From assembly GCF_008386695.1 (NCBI RefSeq), contig NZ_VUOC01000002.1:300426-364425 (forward strand): a DNA stretch of 64,000 nt. The letters are read 5' to 3'. Below are positions 18,018 through 26,848 of this stretch, piece after piece. Both the position numbers and the translations under genes were made by a program. The notes under the pieces were generated by a model that did not search any database, was not told the origin of the DNA, and saw nothing but the letters and a program-made list of their open reading frames with translations. Numbering within the stretch: the first letter of the stretch is position 1; each line of letters opens with the position of its first letter. Origin of the DNA: Chitinophaga agrisoli (GTDB lineage: Bacteria; Bacteroidota; Bacteroidia; Chitinophagales; Chitinophagaceae).

Positions 18018-18449
18018 ATGGAAACGAACAACATCACCACCATCGAAAAAGTATTGTACACGGGTAAAACCCATACCACCGGCGGCCGCGAAGGCGCATC
18101 TGTAAGCACCGACGGACAGCTTGATATTAAGTTATCCACCCCCGGCGCCAAACGCCCCGGCACTAACCCGGAACAATTGTTTGCCGCTGGCTGGTCCGCC
18201 TGTTTTATTGGCGCAATGGGCATTGCAGCCGGCGCTATGAAAATAACCTTCCCTGCGGATGCAGCCGTAGATGCAGAAGTAGACCTGGGTACCGCCGGCA
18301 ATGGTTATTTCCTGCAGGCCCGTTTAAATGTAAGCCTGCCCGGTCTTGACCAGGCAACCGCACAGGCACTGGTAGACGCCGCCCACCAGACCTGTCCTTA
18401 TTCCAAAGCCACCAGGGGCAATATTAATGTATCTATTAACCTGATCTAA
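18018..18449 (+). CDS. ohr: Organic hydroperoxide resistance protein (Ohr/OsmC family)
   Basis: This 143-residue protein reduces organic hydroperoxides with two redox-active cysteines, Cys62 in GWSACFIGA and Cys126 in HQTCPYSKATRG, both present and in the expected context for Ohr rather than OsmC. Length and the N-terminal KVLYTGKTHTTGGREG match Ohr. It opens a plus-strand cluster of redox proteins ending at 23567. No OhrR regulator is adjacent. Confidence 0.95.
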   Translation: METNNITTIEKVLYTGKTHTTGGREGASVSTDGQLDIKLSTPGAKRPGTNPEQLFAAGWSACFIGAMGIAAGAMKITFPADAAVDAEVDLGTAGNGYFLQARLNVSLPGLDQATAQALVDAAHQTCPYSKATRGNINVSINLI

Positions 18450-18462
18450 GCATCACCGCATC

Positions 18463-19314
18463 ATGAAAAAACACCTCCTCCTCGCCGCCATGCTGCTGGC
18501 AGGCATCAGTTATCAAACAAAGGCACAAGTGCCCGGGCTGCCCAACAGCAGCGCCACGCAAACCGTTATCCAGGAACTGGGATTGGGTAAAATAACCGTC
18601 TCCTACTCCCGGCCCAATGTAAAAGGCCGTAAAATATTCGGCGGGCTGGTACCCTATGGGCAGGTTTGGAGAACCGGCGCCAATACGGCCACCAGTATCA
18701 GCTTTTCTGAAGATGTGATCATTGAGGGCCACAACATAGCTGCAGGCGAATATGCCTTGTTCAGCATACCGGAAAAAGACGCCTGGACCATTATCCTAAA
18801 TAAAGCTACCGGACAATGGGGCGCTTATAAATATGATCAGGGGGCTGATGTGTTGCGGTTTAAGGTAAAAACAGCGCAGGCTGCCGCCAGACAGGAATCC
18901 TTTACCATACAATTCGCCAACAGCAGTACCGAAACAGTTGACCTGAGTCTTTCCTGGGATCATACTACTGCCGCCGTACATGTGCAAGCCAATGACGACG
19001 CCAGGATCACGGCCAATATTGAACAGCTGATGGAAGGAAAAGATATATCCAACCTTATCTACTTTAATTCGATCCAATATTTTGTGCTGCATAAAAAGGA
19101 CAGTGATAAAGCTTTAGGCTGGGCAGCCAGGGCGCAAAAGGATTTCCCGAAGAACGCCGCCTTTGAGCTGTTTGAATCCCGCCTGCGCCTGCGCAAAGGC
19201 GATAAAGCCGGCGCCCGGGCCGCAGCGGAAAAAGGGATCCAGGTGGCAAAAGAGAACAAGTCAGGAGAATATGTAATGCTGAACCAGGAAGCGCTGGCAC
19301 TGGCAAAAGACTGA
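18463..19314 (+). CDS. DUF2911 domain-containing secreted protein
   Basis: The 283-residue protein has a signal peptide ending at about residue 21 (ISYQTKAQ) and a DUF2911 domain (about 28-170) with the typical ITVSYSRPNVKGRKIFG and PYGQVWRTGANTATSI. The C-terminal 90 residues are helical (SIQYFVLHKKDSDKALGWAARAQ) and look like a short TPR-like tail, as in many Bacteroidota members. Function is unknown. It starts 13 bases after ohr and so is probably co-transcribed. Confidence 0.87.
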   Translation: MKKHLLLAAMLLAGISYQTKAQVPGLPNSSATQTVIQELGLGKITVSYSRPNVKGRKIFGGLVPYGQVWRTGANTATSISFSEDVIIEGHNIAAGEYALFSIPEKDAWTIILNKATGQWGAYKYDQGADVLRFKVKTAQAAARQESFTIQFANSSTETVDLSLSWDHTTAAVHVQANDDARITANIEQLMEGKDISNLIYFNSIQYFVLHKKDSDKALGWAARAQKDFPKNAAFELFESRLRLRKGDKAGARAAAEKGIQVAKENKSGEYVMLNQEALALAKD

Positions 19315-19324
19315 TAGCTATAAT

Positions 19325-19353
19325 AACATACCGGGGCTGCGCCCTGGTATGTT
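19325..19353 (+). promoter_or_regulatory. Intra-cluster hairpin without T-tract
   Basis: AACATACC at 19325-19332 pairs with GGTATGTT at 19346-19353, and the inner GGGGC/GCCCT continues the stem to a three-base loop, about 13 pairs in all. No T-run follows, so it may stabilise or process the transcript, or partially attenuate it, between the DUF2911 gene and the DsbD-alpha gene. Confidence 0.55.
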
Positions 19354-19380
19354 CATCCGCTCAAACTTAAAAAAGATATT

Positions 19381-19827
19381 ATGAAATCGATATTTGCATT
19401 TATTGGGGCGCTGCTTTTACACTTCACGGCCAGCAGCCAGATATTGCAGCCGGTTACCTGGAGTTATGCCGCCAAAAAGACCTCTGCTACCACCGCTACG
19501 GTTTTTATAAAGGCTACGCTGCAGGATGGCTGGCATATTTATGCGCAGGAAATGAAAGGCGCAGGGCCGGTAAAGACCAGCTTTACTTTTACACCTGCCG
19601 CCAGCTTTCAGCTAAAGGGCCAGGTAACAGCCCCTGCCCCGCTCACTAAATATGAAAAAGCTTTTGATACGGATGTAAACTATTACGAGCACTCCGTTAT
19701 CTTCCAGCAAAACATACAATTAACCGGCGGCAAAGCCACGGTAAAGGGCGCTGTTGCGTACATGATATGCAGTAACCTGCAATGTTTACCCCCGGCCACC
19801 AAAGAATTCTCCATCCCCATTAACTAA
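19381..19827 (+). CDS. Stand-alone DsbD alpha-like periplasmic domain protein
   Basis: This 148-residue protein has a signal peptide (about 1-18) and a single immunoglobulin-like domain like the N-terminal alpha domain of thiol:disulfide reductase DsbD (TLQDGWHIYAQEM, GPVKTSFTF, later VAYMICSNLQCLPP with two cysteines about five residues apart). In DsbD this domain passes electrons from the membrane to periplasmic targets. The DsbD-type protein encoded at 20673 lacks this domain, so the two genes probably encode one split enzyme. The lone-domain layout occurs in other Bacteroidota. Confidence 0.88.
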   Translation: MKSIFAFIGALLLHFTASSQILQPVTWSYAAKKTSATTATVFIKATLQDGWHIYAQEMKGAGPVKTSFTFTPAASFQLKGQVTAPAPLTKYEKAFDTDVNYYEHSVIFQQNIQLTGGKATVKGAVAYMICSNLQCLPPATKEFSIPIN

Positions 19828-19845
19828 TCATCAAAACCCAAAGAC

Positions 19846-20628
19846 ATGAGATCCTTTAGCGTATTTATAATCACCATCGCCTTATTAGGCGTATCTGCGG
19901 TTACCACCGCATTTCTGAACATGCATTATGAAAAGAAAGCCATCAAACAGATACAAACCATGAAAGATAATAAAGGTTTTGCCGTAGTGGAGCTTTTCAC
20001 CTCCGAAGGTTGCTCCAGCTGTCCGCCGGCTGATGAGCTGCTGGAAAGCATACAGCGCGATAATAAAAACAAGGAGCTTTATTTACTGGCCTTCCATGTG
20101 GACTACTGGGATCACCAGGGCTGGAAAGACCGTTTCAGCGATCATGCCTATACAGAAAGGCAGCTGCAGTATGTGAACTGGCTGCGTTTGTCTACCGCCT
20201 ACACCCCCCAGATCGTAGTGAACGGTTCCGCGGAGTATATAGGCTCTTCCCAGGGCGAGGTATTAAAAGCCATATCCGCCGGCCTTAGCCAGCAAAGCAA
20301 CAATACATTGACCCTGAACGGCCGCATTAGCGGTAACGAGCTGGCTGTGACCTACGATGGCGCAGGCGCCGATAAAAAGACGGAACTGGTACTTGCACTG
20401 GTACAGCGCTCTGCGCACAGCAATGTAAAGGGCGGCGAAAATACCGGCAGGCAGCTTACCCATGTACAGGTCGTACGCCAGCTGCGCGAAGTGGACATCA
20501 ACAGTAAAAAAGCCATCACCCTGGACCTACCCAATGATTTCGATAAAAACAGCTTTGAGCTCGTAGGTTTTGTACAGGATAAACGGGATGGGCATATTAC
20601 CGCAGCAGCCAGGGCTGTGCTCGAATAA
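19846..20628 (+). CDS. DUF1223 thioredoxin-fold protein
   Basis: The 260-residue protein has an N-terminal signal or membrane anchor (about 1-25) followed by the DUF1223 signature FTSEGCSSCPPAD with Cys56 and Cys59 in a CxxC arrangement, then AFHVDYWDHQGWKDRFS and RQLQYVNWLRLSTAYTPQIVVNG. DUF1223 proteins have a thioredoxin-like fold and are thought to be periplasmic. It starts 18 bases after the DsbD-alpha gene and 44 before dsbD, which supports participation in the same thiol redox pathway; the substrate is unknown. Confidence 0.9.
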   Translation: MRSFSVFIITIALLGVSAVTTAFLNMHYEKKAIKQIQTMKDNKGFAVVELFTSEGCSSCPPADELLESIQRDNKNKELYLLAFHVDYWDHQGWKDRFSDHAYTERQLQYVNWLRLSTAYTPQIVVNGSAEYIGSSQGEVLKAISAGLSQQSNNTLTLNGRISGNELAVTYDGAGADKKTELVLALVQRSAHSNVKGGENTGRQLTHVQVVRQLREVDINSKKAITLDLPNDFDKNSFELVGFVQDKRDGHITAAARAVLE

Positions 20629-20672
20629 GCGGATGTACCCACAGGATCGATGTATTATATAAAACAGGAACA

Positions 20673-22298
20673 ATGAAAACGTACATACCTCTCCTATTGC
20701 TGCTGCTTTGCTTACTAGCAGGGCCTTCATTTGCAGCCATTACCCAGACGCCGGACACGGTGAGCAGCGAAGGGTTAAGTTTTACACCGGTAGCAGATAC
20801 CCTGACCATTGAACCAGCGGAAAATGAGGCTACCGTGTCGACCGCGCCACCGCTGAGCCTTTGGGCCACCTTCTTGGGCGGTTTCCTGGGCGGTTTTGCA
20901 GCGCTGTTATTACCCTGTATATTTCCCATGCTGCCGCTGACGGTAGGCTTCTTTACCAAACGGCATAAAGACCGGAAAAAGGGCATACTGGACGCCATGG
21001 TATATGGCCTTTCCATTATCCTGATCTATGTGGGCCTGGGTATGCTGATCACTATCTCGTTTGGGTCGGATGCGCTGAACGCCCTTTCCACCAACGGTAT
21101 CTTTAACTTTATCTTCTTTGTGCTGCTGGTGGTATTTGCGGCCTCCTTTTTTGGCGCATTCGAAATAAGCCTGCCCAATAAATGGCTGAATAAAGCGGAA
21201 GAGAATACCGGGCGTAAGGGCTTTGCGGGGATCTTTTTTATGGCGGCGGTGCTGGCCCTGGTGTCCTTTAGCTGTACGGGGCCTATTATTGGCACCCTGC
21301 TGGTGCAGGCCGCCACTTCTGGCGCACGCCTGGGCCCCGCAATAGGCATGCTGGGATTTTCGCTGGCATTATCACTGCCGTTTGTACTTTTTGCGCTGTT
21401 CCCTTCCTGGCTTAAAAGTCTTCCTAAATCCGGCGGCTGGTTAAATAGCGTGAAGGTGTGCCTGGGTTTCCTGGAGCTGGGGCTGGCCCTGAAGTTCCTG
21501 AGTAATGTGGACCTTACTTACCGCTGGCATTTCCTGGACCGGGAGGTTTTCCTGGTGCTGTGGATCGTGATCGCCGCATTGGCGGGATTTTACCTGCTGG
21601 GCAAACTGCAGTTTGGGCATGACAGCCCGGTAACGCATGTTACCGTACCCCGGCTTTTTCTTTCCATTGTCGTGTTCTCCTTTACCATATACATGATACC
21701 CGGTTTGTGGGGCGCGCCGTTAAAATCTATTGCTGCTTTTTTACCCCCGCAATCCGGTCAGGATTTTGACCTGTATACGCCTTTGTTATCATCCGGCAGC
21801 AGCACGGCGCAGGTAGCTGAAACGCAGCCGCGTAAGTATGAAAAGCTGTTTGACCGCCCGCTGCACTTAGATCCATTTTTCGATTACCAGGAAGGGCTGG
21901 CCTATGCCCGCAAAGTACATAAACCGGTGCTGATCGATTTTACCGGGCATGCCTGTGTAAACTGCCGGAAGATGGAAGCCAGTGTTTGGCCAGATGCGAA
22001 AGTATTGCCCCTGCTCCGGGATGATTATGTGCTGATCCAATTGTATGTGGATGATAAAACCGCCCTGCCGGCGGCGGAACAATATATAAGCAGCTTTAGT
22101 CACCGGAAGATCACCACCATTGGCGCATTGAACAGTGATATACAAGCTACCCGCTTTAAAGCCAATGCCCAGCCTTTTTATGTGTTGCTGAACCCTGCCA
22201 CGCAAGTACCGCTGGTACCCCCTCAGGGAACGGACTATGATCCGGGCAGCTATTATCGTTATCTGGCATCCGGTTTGCAAGCATTCCAGCCGCTTTAA
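20673..22298 (+). CDS. DsbD-type thiol:disulfide interchange protein (transmembrane plus thioredoxin domains)
   Basis: The 541-residue membrane protein has a signal sequence, a DsbD/CcdA transmembrane domain (about 65-360) with the paired redox cysteines in LLPCIFPMLPL and SFSCTGPIIG, and a C-terminal thioredoxin domain with HACVNCRKME (CxxC near residues 427 and 430). It carries electrons from cytoplasmic thioredoxin to the periplasm. The usual N-terminal alpha domain is absent; residues 22-60 are only a short linker. A matching alpha domain is encoded separately at 19381-19827. Confidence 0.94.
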   Translation: MKTYIPLLLLLLCLLAGPSFAAITQTPDTVSSEGLSFTPVADTLTIEPAENEATVSTAPPLSLWATFLGGFLGGFAALLLPCIFPMLPLTVGFFTKRHKDRKKGILDAMVYGLSIILIYVGLGMLITISFGSDALNALSTNGIFNFIFFVLLVVFAASFFGAFEISLPNKWLNKAEENTGRKGFAGIFFMAAVLALVSFSCTGPIIGTLLVQAATSGARLGPAIGMLGFSLALSLPFVLFALFPSWLKSLPKSGGWLNSVKVCLGFLELGLALKFLSNVDLTYRWHFLDREVFLVLWIVIAALAGFYLLGKLQFGHDSPVTHVTVPRLFLSIVVFSFTIYMIPGLWGAPLKSIAAFLPPQSGQDFDLYTPLLSSGSSTAQVAETQPRKYEKLFDRPLHLDPFFDYQEGLAYARKVHKPVLIDFTGHACVNCRKMEASVWPDAKVLPLLRDDYVLIQLYVDDKTALPAAEQYISSFSHRKITTIGALNSDIQATRFKANAQPFYVLLNPATQVPLVPPQGTDYDPGSYYRYLASGLQAFQPL

Positions 22299-22343
22299 AC
22301 AATATTTCTTCCTATTTTCATCTATAAAACAGTGAACGGTATC

Positions 22344-23567
22344 ATGAATAAACAATATGGACTTTTAGCTTTGTGCCTGGTATTTTTCCTGCAGCTTAGC
22401 GCACAGGGCCTGCAGCCGGGTAAATGGCGCGCCGTACTGCACCGCGCAGACGGGCATCACATTCCTTTTGAATTAGACATCCAACAACAACAGCAACAAT
22501 ACACCGTGTTTATTGTAAACGGAAAGGAAAGGGTTAATGCGGGCAAAGCCAGCCTGCGGCAGGACTCCCTTATTTTCAGCCTGCCTGTATTTGAATCTGA
22601 TTTTAAAGCCAGGATCATTTCCCGGGATAGCATCAGCGGCGTATGGATCAGCGGCGGGCCCAATGGCGATGTGCTGTTACCGTTTACCGCTGTGGCAGGA
22701 CAGGCCCGCTTTAGGGCTGCCGCTGCGAGTAAGCCGGCTGCCATACAGGGTAAATGGCGCTTTACCTTTACCCGGGCCAACCAAACCAAGCGGCAGGCCA
22801 TTGGCCAGTTTGCGCAGCAGGGCGCCGCTGTTTCCGGCTCTGTGCTAACGCCGGCGGCAGACTACCGCTACCTGAATGGTATTATTACCAATGACTCCCT
22901 GTTCCTCTCCACTTTTGATGGCGCACATGCCATTCTGCTGGCCGCCCGGCTGCATCCGGATAGCCTGAATGGCGTTTATTACGCCGGCACAGCGGCTACT
23001 GAACGGTGGACCGCCGTAAAAACGGACAGTGTGACCCTTACGGCTGCTGTTACTAAAGTAAAGGAAGGCAGTGATGGCAAGGTGGATTTCAACTTCCGCG
23101 ACCTGGATGGCCATCCGGTATCCCTGCAAAGCGAACGGTATAAGGGCAAAGTGGTGATACTGCAGCTGATGGGCTCCTGGTGCCCGAATTGTATGGATGA
23201 AACGGCGTTTTTAAGCGAGTATTATGCGAAAAATAAACAGCGGGGCGTAGAGATCATTGCCCTGGCCTATGAGCAGAGCACCGATAGTATACGCTCCCAT
23301 AATAGCCTCCGGAAATTCCAGACCCGGTTTAATGTGCAGTATCCCATGCTGAATACCGGCGTGGCGGTAGGTGATCCGCAGCGTACGGAAAAAACGCTGC
23401 CGCAGTTAACGGAGATCAAGGTATTCCCTACTTCTGTGATATTGGACAAAAATGGCGTGGTAAGAGAGGTGGAGACGACATTTTATGGCCCGGGCGCGGG
23501 GGAGTATCACCAGCGGTTTAAGGCGAAGTTTGAGAAAACGGTGGATGAGTTGCTGGAGGAGCAGTAG
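22344..23567 (+). CDS. TlpA-like protein disulfide reductase
   Basis: This secreted protein of about 407 residues has a signal peptide (about 1-21), a long N-terminal region without a recognised family (about 22-240), and a C-terminal TlpA/AhpC-TSA thioredoxin domain with LMGSWCPNCMDE (CxxC near residue 277). The long frame begins at a GTG at 22332; the ATG at 22344 is preferred. It is the last gene of the redox cluster, probably accepting electrons from the DsbD-type protein at 20673, and is followed by a strong terminator. Confidence 0.9.
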   Translation: MNKQYGLLALCLVFFLQLSAQGLQPGKWRAVLHRADGHHIPFELDIQQQQQQYTVFIVNGKERVNAGKASLRQDSLIFSLPVFESDFKARIISRDSISGVWISGGPNGDVLLPFTAVAGQARFRAAAASKPAAIQGKWRFTFTRANQTKRQAIGQFAQQGAAVSGSVLTPAADYRYLNGIITNDSLFLSTFDGAHAILLAARLHPDSLNGVYYAGTAATERWTAVKTDSVTLTAAVTKVKEGSDGKVDFNFRDLDGHPVSLQSERYKGKVVILQLMGSWCPNCMDETAFLSEYYAKNKQRGVEIIALAYEQSTDSIRSHNSLRKFQTRFNVQYPMLNTGVAVGDPQRTEKTLPQLTEIKVFPTSVILDKNGVVREVETTFYGPGAGEYHQRFKAKFEKTVDELLEEQ

Positions 23568-23592
23568 GAGACTGCGTAAATAGATTAAGGAT

Positions 23593-23622
23593 AGCCCTGA
23601 TGCGGTTGCATCAGGGCTTTTT
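23593..23622 (+). terminator. Rho-independent terminator after the redox cluster
   Basis: A perfect 11-bp stem, AGCCCTGATGC (23593-23603) with GCATCAGGGCT (23608-23618), has a four-base GGTT loop and is followed by a T-run. It ends the plus-strand transcript that includes the TlpA-like gene. Confidence 0.92.
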
Positions 23623-23625
23623 AAT

Positions 23626-23739
23626 TTAGTTACTGTTACGGGCGGAAGGCTTCAGCAGGCCCATCTTATCATACAGGTGTAAGGTGCGCACGCTTACCCG
23701 TGCCAGTCTGGCCAGCTTTTTAACAGAATAGTTGTCCAT
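23626..23739 (-). pseudogene. Truncated MerR-family regulator (DNA-binding N-terminus only)
   Basis: An ATG at 23739 opens a 37-codon frame that reads MDNYSVKKLARLARVSVR and continues TLHLYDKMGLLKPSARNSN, then a stop. This is the MerR winged-helix start (YSVKxLAxLAxVSVRTLHxYDxxGLLKPS), which in intact regulators continues for at least 60 more residues. The effector and dimerisation region is missing and the stop abuts the terminator stem, so it looks like a gene remnant. A functional micro-protein cannot be excluded but is unlikely. Confidence 0.75.
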
Positions 23740-23963
23740 CGTTTGGATTTATACCTTATGAGGGCAGATATAGGGTATGACCTAAGGGGAGAGTCAAGAG
23801 GGAAGGCCTGTTTTTTTGAAAAAAAGTTGGCAAAGGCTCCGGCGAGCGGCTATCCTGACCACGATCAGCCACCCGCATGAACTTCATCATTTCCCTCCAC
23901 TATGCCAGCCCATACCTTTGCCCCCTCACTATCCATGGCGCCCGTTTGTAAACTGATGATGCA

Positions 23964-24497
23964 ATGAAAGGTATAATTATTTACAAAGGGAAATATGGGG
24001 CTACCCGGCAATACGCAGACTGGCTCAGTAGCGCCCTGGATTTTTATGCGGTAGAAGCGGGATATGAATACCAGGAACAGCTGGCCCTCTGCTCCTATAT
24101 TATCATCGGCACCAGTGTTTACCTGGGCAAGTTCCAGCTGCGTGGCTGGCTCCGGAAACACCGCCAGCTGCTGGCGGGCAAAAAACTGTTCCTGTTCGTC
24201 GTAACCGGCACGCCCCTGCACGAAAAAAACAAACTGCTGGCCTATTATCAAACCAATATGCCGGCGGAGCTCCGGGATAAATGCCAGTACTATTTTGTGC
24301 CCGGTAAATTAACAGTGAGGCAGCTATCACCGGTGGACCGGCTGGTACTCCGGGTGGGCGCCTGGTTAACGCAGCGGAACGGCAATAAGATCACCCTGGA
24401 GGACTACAACGGGGTAAAAAGGGAATATATCGTACCCCTGCTCAATGCGGTAAAAGGCGCGCAATTACCGCCCCATCCGCTGTACAGGGCGAAATAA
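23964..24497 (+). CDS. Flavodoxin-domain protein (HemG-like)
   Basis: This 177-residue protein starts with a flavodoxin-type FMN loop (IIYKGKYGATRQYADWL) and continues with IIIGTSVYLGKFQLRGWLRKH and LFLFVVTGT, as in the flavodoxin_5 group that includes menaquinone-dependent protoporphyrinogen dehydrogenase HemG. No heme genes are adjacent, so the substrate is uncertain. It is monocistronic and convergent with the next gene, ending one base before that gene's stop. Confidence 0.82.
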   Translation: MKGIIIYKGKYGATRQYADWLSSALDFYAVEAGYEYQEQLALCSYIIIGTSVYLGKFQLRGWLRKHRQLLAGKKLFLFVVTGTPLHEKNKLLAYYQTNMPAELRDKCQYYFVPGKLTVRQLSPVDRLVLRVGAWLTQRNGNKITLEDYNGVKREYIVPLLNAVKGAQLPPHPLYRAK

Positions 24498-24498
24498 T

Positions 24499-24819
24499 CT
24501 ACAAACAATGTTTCAGAATAAACAAACAGTCTATCCCATCTGTCGCCATGTGTAGCAGCAGCCCAATGGCAATAAGCCTTGTTCTTGGAAAAAACAGCAA
24601 CAGGCAATATACCGCAATGGCCACCGGGCTATGGAGCGGGTGAAAGCCTATACTGCAGCGGCAGGGATCGTAGATAGGCCTGGCCAGCAGATGATCCGCA
24701 TCCACCAGCATGGTGGCCAGCATGATGAGGTAGGCTTTTAGCCAGGTTTTCCGGTAAAAAAACCAGGCGATGAAGACCGGGAATATGAAATGAAGGAAAT
24801 AATGAATAAACTGTTGCAT
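24499..24819 (-). CDS. DUF6122 small membrane protein
   Basis: The 106-residue protein has three or four membrane helices and conserved polar residues in FLHFIFP, MLVDADHLLA, PLHSPVAI and LLHMATDGIDC. The His/Asp pattern resembles membrane metal-dependent hydrolase-like families and fits DUF6122, a family found in Bacteroidota. Function is unknown. It is transcribed away from the msrB-like gene across a hairpin at 24831. Confidence 0.8.
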   Translation of the reverse strand: MQQFIHYFLHFIFPVFIAWFFYRKTWLKAYLIMLATMLVDADHLLARPIYDPCRCSIGFHPLHSPVAIAVYCLLLFFPRTRLIAIGLLLHMATDGIDCLFILKHCL

Positions 24820-24830
24820 AACCGTAAATA

Positions 24831-24854
24831 AAAAGGCCGCAAACGCGGCCTTTT
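24831..24854. terminator. Hairpin terminator between DUF6122 and msrB
   Basis: AAAAGGCCGC (24831-24840) pairs perfectly with GCGGCCTTTT (24845-24854) around an AAAC loop. It lies downstream of the minus-strand msrB-like gene, whose transcript would end in a U-run, and upstream of the DUF6122 gene. Confidence 0.85.
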
Positions 24855-24893
24855 CTTATTGGCATCAAATGTAATACATTCCGGTTGTATGTT

Positions 24894-25358
24894 TTACTGT
24901 TGAGCGCCTGCTACCGGTTCCACATAATTGAGGGATACGGAATTAATACAGTAGCGCAGGCCGCTGGGCGGGGGACCGTCCGGGAATACATGGCCCAGGT
25001 GGGCGTCGCAGGTATTACACATCACCTCTACCCTCACCATTCCATAAGACTCATCTTTTTCGTATTTGATGGCATTCTCCTTTACAGGCTGTGTAAAACT
25101 GGGCCAGCCGGTACGGGAATCAAATTTTATGCTTGAATCAAAAAGCTCGGTATCGCAGCAGATACAGCTGTATTTGCCCGGTTCATAGCGGCTGCAGTGC
25201 TCTCCGCTGAATTTAGCTTCCGTACCCTTTTTGCGGGCTACCCGGAATTGCTCCGGCGTTAACAAAGCTTTCCATTCCGCATCTGTTTTTTCTACCCTGC
25301 GGTCCGGTGTGGGGTTTCCCTTACCGGCAAAATTCAACACATCATTCCAGTTAAGCAT
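24894..25358 (-). CDS. msrB: Peptide-methionine (R)-S-oxide reductase MsrB
   Basis: The 154-residue enzyme repairs oxidised methionine (R-form). It has the zinc-binding pairs CICCDTELF and [12 protein letters not shown] and the catalytic cysteine in [12 protein letters not shown] near the C-terminus, with the resolving-cysteine region [12 protein letters not shown]. There is no signal peptide, so it is cytoplasmic. The msrA-like gene lies upstream on the same strand, separated by a terminator, so the two are probably separate transcripts. Confidence 0.96.
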   Translation of the reverse strand: MLNWNDVLNFAGKGNPTPDRRVEKTDAEWKALLTPEQFRVARKKGTEAKFSGEHCSRYEPGKYSCICCDTELFDSSIKFDSRTGWPSFTQPVKENAIKYEKDESYGMVRVEVMCNTCDAHLGHVFPDGPPPSGLRYCINSVSLNYVEPVAGAQQ

Positions 25359-25447
25359 TGTTGTTTTTTTTAGCGGTTTTAGAATTTATTCACCTGTATA
25401 GTCGCGCTTTTTGTGCAATCCTGACAAAACGCGCCCTCCGGCAAACC

Positions 25448-25482
25448 AAAGCCCCTGTATGCCATTGGTATACAGGGGCTTT
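25448..25482. terminator. Hairpin terminator between msrA and msrB
   Basis: AAAGCCCCTGTAT (25448-25460) and ATACAGGGGCTTT (25470-25482) form a perfect 13-bp stem with a nine-base loop and flanking A/T runs. It lies just downstream of the minus-strand msrA-like stop codon. Confidence 0.9.
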
Positions 25483-25504
25483 TATCGTTACTGGCCAGGG
25501 TGGC

Positions 25505-25996
25505 TTAGCTCAGTTTCCAGTCAGGCCGTATGAAGTGACAGGTATACCCATTTGGATGTTTGCGCAGGTAATCCTGGTGCTCCTCTTCGGCATCCCAAAA
25601 GTCACCGGCCGGTTTTACCTCTGTTACAATTGGGCCCGGCCATTTTTTAGACGCTGTCATTTCCGCGATCAACGCATTAGCGGTGTCCTTTTGTTCATCG
25701 CTCAGGTAAAAAATGGCGGAGCGGTAAGACATCCCTATATCATTACCCTGCCTGTTGCGGGTGGTAGGGTCATGAATCTGGAAGAAGAATTCCAGCAGCG
25801 TGCGGTATGATAGTTTATCCGTTTCAAATGTTACGGCAATACCTTCTGCATGCGTACCATGATTCCGGTAGGTGGCATTGGGCACATCGCCACCGGTATA
25901 CCCCACCCTGGTGGCGGTAACGCCGGGCAGGTCACGGATCAGCTCTTCCACGCCCCAGAAACAACCTCCGGCCAAGATAGCTTTTTCAATACTCAT
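25505..25996 (-). CDS. msrA: Peptide-methionine (S)-S-oxide reductase MsrA
   Basis: The 163-residue enzyme reduces the S-epimer of methionine sulfoxide. The catalytic motif [10 protein letters not shown] is at residues 10-19, followed by [13 protein letters not shown] and [13 protein letters not shown], all typical. Length is normal for a cytoplasmic single-domain MsrA. It adds to the strong thiol and oxidative-repair theme of the 18-26 kb region. Confidence 0.97.
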   Translation of the reverse strand: MSIEKAILAGGCFWGVEELIRDLPGVTATRVGYTGGDVPNATYRNHGTHAEGIAVTFETDKLSYRTLLEFFFQIHDPTTRNRQGNDIGMSYRSAIFYLSDEQKDTANALIAEMTASKKWPGPIVTEVKPAGDFWDAEEEHQDYLRKHPNGYTCHFIRPDWKLS

Positions 25997-26050
25997 ATAT
26001 TTCTCCCGTTTTTAGACTGCAAAGATAACCATTCGTTGTATACCGGATAG

Positions 26051-26680
26051 CTACGGCTTCTCCTGCTCACCGGATGGCGGTTTTAGCTCCAGCTCCCTTA
26101 TTTTCTGCTCTAACTTACTGATATATTGCTGTTGCCGGGTAAATAGCTCCCGAACTTCAGATTCGCTGTACCGTGGCATAATATGCTGCTGGCAATTCCA
26201 GTCGTACGCCTGGATCTTAAAGATCATCATCCGTTCCGGTTTAAACCTGTAATCAGCGGGTTTCAGGTATTCGTACAACTGATCATCCTCTCCCAACGCT
26301 ACAATGCTGGCTTTGGCATAGATCTTTAACCTGGCCCCGAGTGGGTAAGATACCAGGATCAGCGAGACGTTCGGGTTTTCAGTGATATTGCCAACGGATA
26401 TATACTGACGGTTCCCGGAAAAGTCCACGATACCGATGGTGTCCCTGTCAATTACCTTAATAAAACCTTTGGGCCCTCCCCGGTGCTGGATATAAGGATA
26501 TTCATTTTCTCCGAAGGAGGCCATATAAAAGCTGTCGCGTTCCCGGATAAATTCAATTTCAGCATCTGTTAACCCATCCACATATCTGAAGTTCTCCATG
26601 CGGGCATAGGCCGTGCGGCTGCCCCATTCCTCCTGCTGTTGTTTGATAGCGTCTGTAAACGCCAGTTGTGGGTAATTCAT
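26051..26680 (-). CDS. Pyridoxamine 5'-phosphate oxidase family (FMN-binding split barrel) protein
   Basis: The 209-residue protein has a flavin-binding split-barrel core (about 40-150: SFYMASFGENEYPYIQHRGG, DFSGNRQYISVGNI, NVSLILVSYPLGARLKIYAKA) and a C-terminal helical segment (RQQQYISKLEQKIRELEL). Members act on FMN, heme or F420-like substrates. The ATG at 26680 is chosen over the TTG at 26686. A palindromic operator at 26723-26738, identical in half-sites to one in front of the TetR gene at 26849, overlaps a TAnnTTTG-type box, so expression is probably TetR-controlled. Confidence 0.85.
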   Translation of the reverse strand: MNYPQLAFTDAIKQQQEEWGSRTAYARMENFRYVDGLTDAEIEFIRERDSFYMASFGENEYPYIQHRGGPKGFIKVIDRDTIGIVDFSGNRQYISVGNITENPNVSLILVSYPLGARLKIYAKASIVALGEDDQLYEYLKPADYRFKPERMMIFKIQAYDWNCQQHIMPRYSESEVRELFTRQQQYISKLEQKIRELELKPPSGEQEKP

Positions 26681-26716
26681 AACCAATATTTTAAACGACC
26701 GGATCGTTTGCTACTA

Positions 26717-26738
26717 CAAATATACCGAACGATCGGTA
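26717..26738 (-). promoter_or_regulatory. TetR-type operator and overlapping promoter box before the flavin-oxidase-like gene
   Basis: TACCGA-ACGA-TCGGTA at 26723-26738 is a perfect inverted repeat with a four-base spacer. On the minus strand it overlaps TATATTTG at 26724-26717, a match to the Bacteroidota TAnnTTTG promoter box. The same half-sites and spacing recur at 27414-27429. A looser inverted repeat (AAACGA/TCGTTT) sits at 26693-26709. Confidence 0.75.
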
Positions 26739-26848
26739 AAATTAGAACATAAAAACCTATTTTCAGGTGGTTAGTACCATAAAAGCGTTGATTAGTGCCA
26801 TGAGGAACAGTGAGGGGGATGGGATATTAGTAGCCATGGCGGGCTGGT

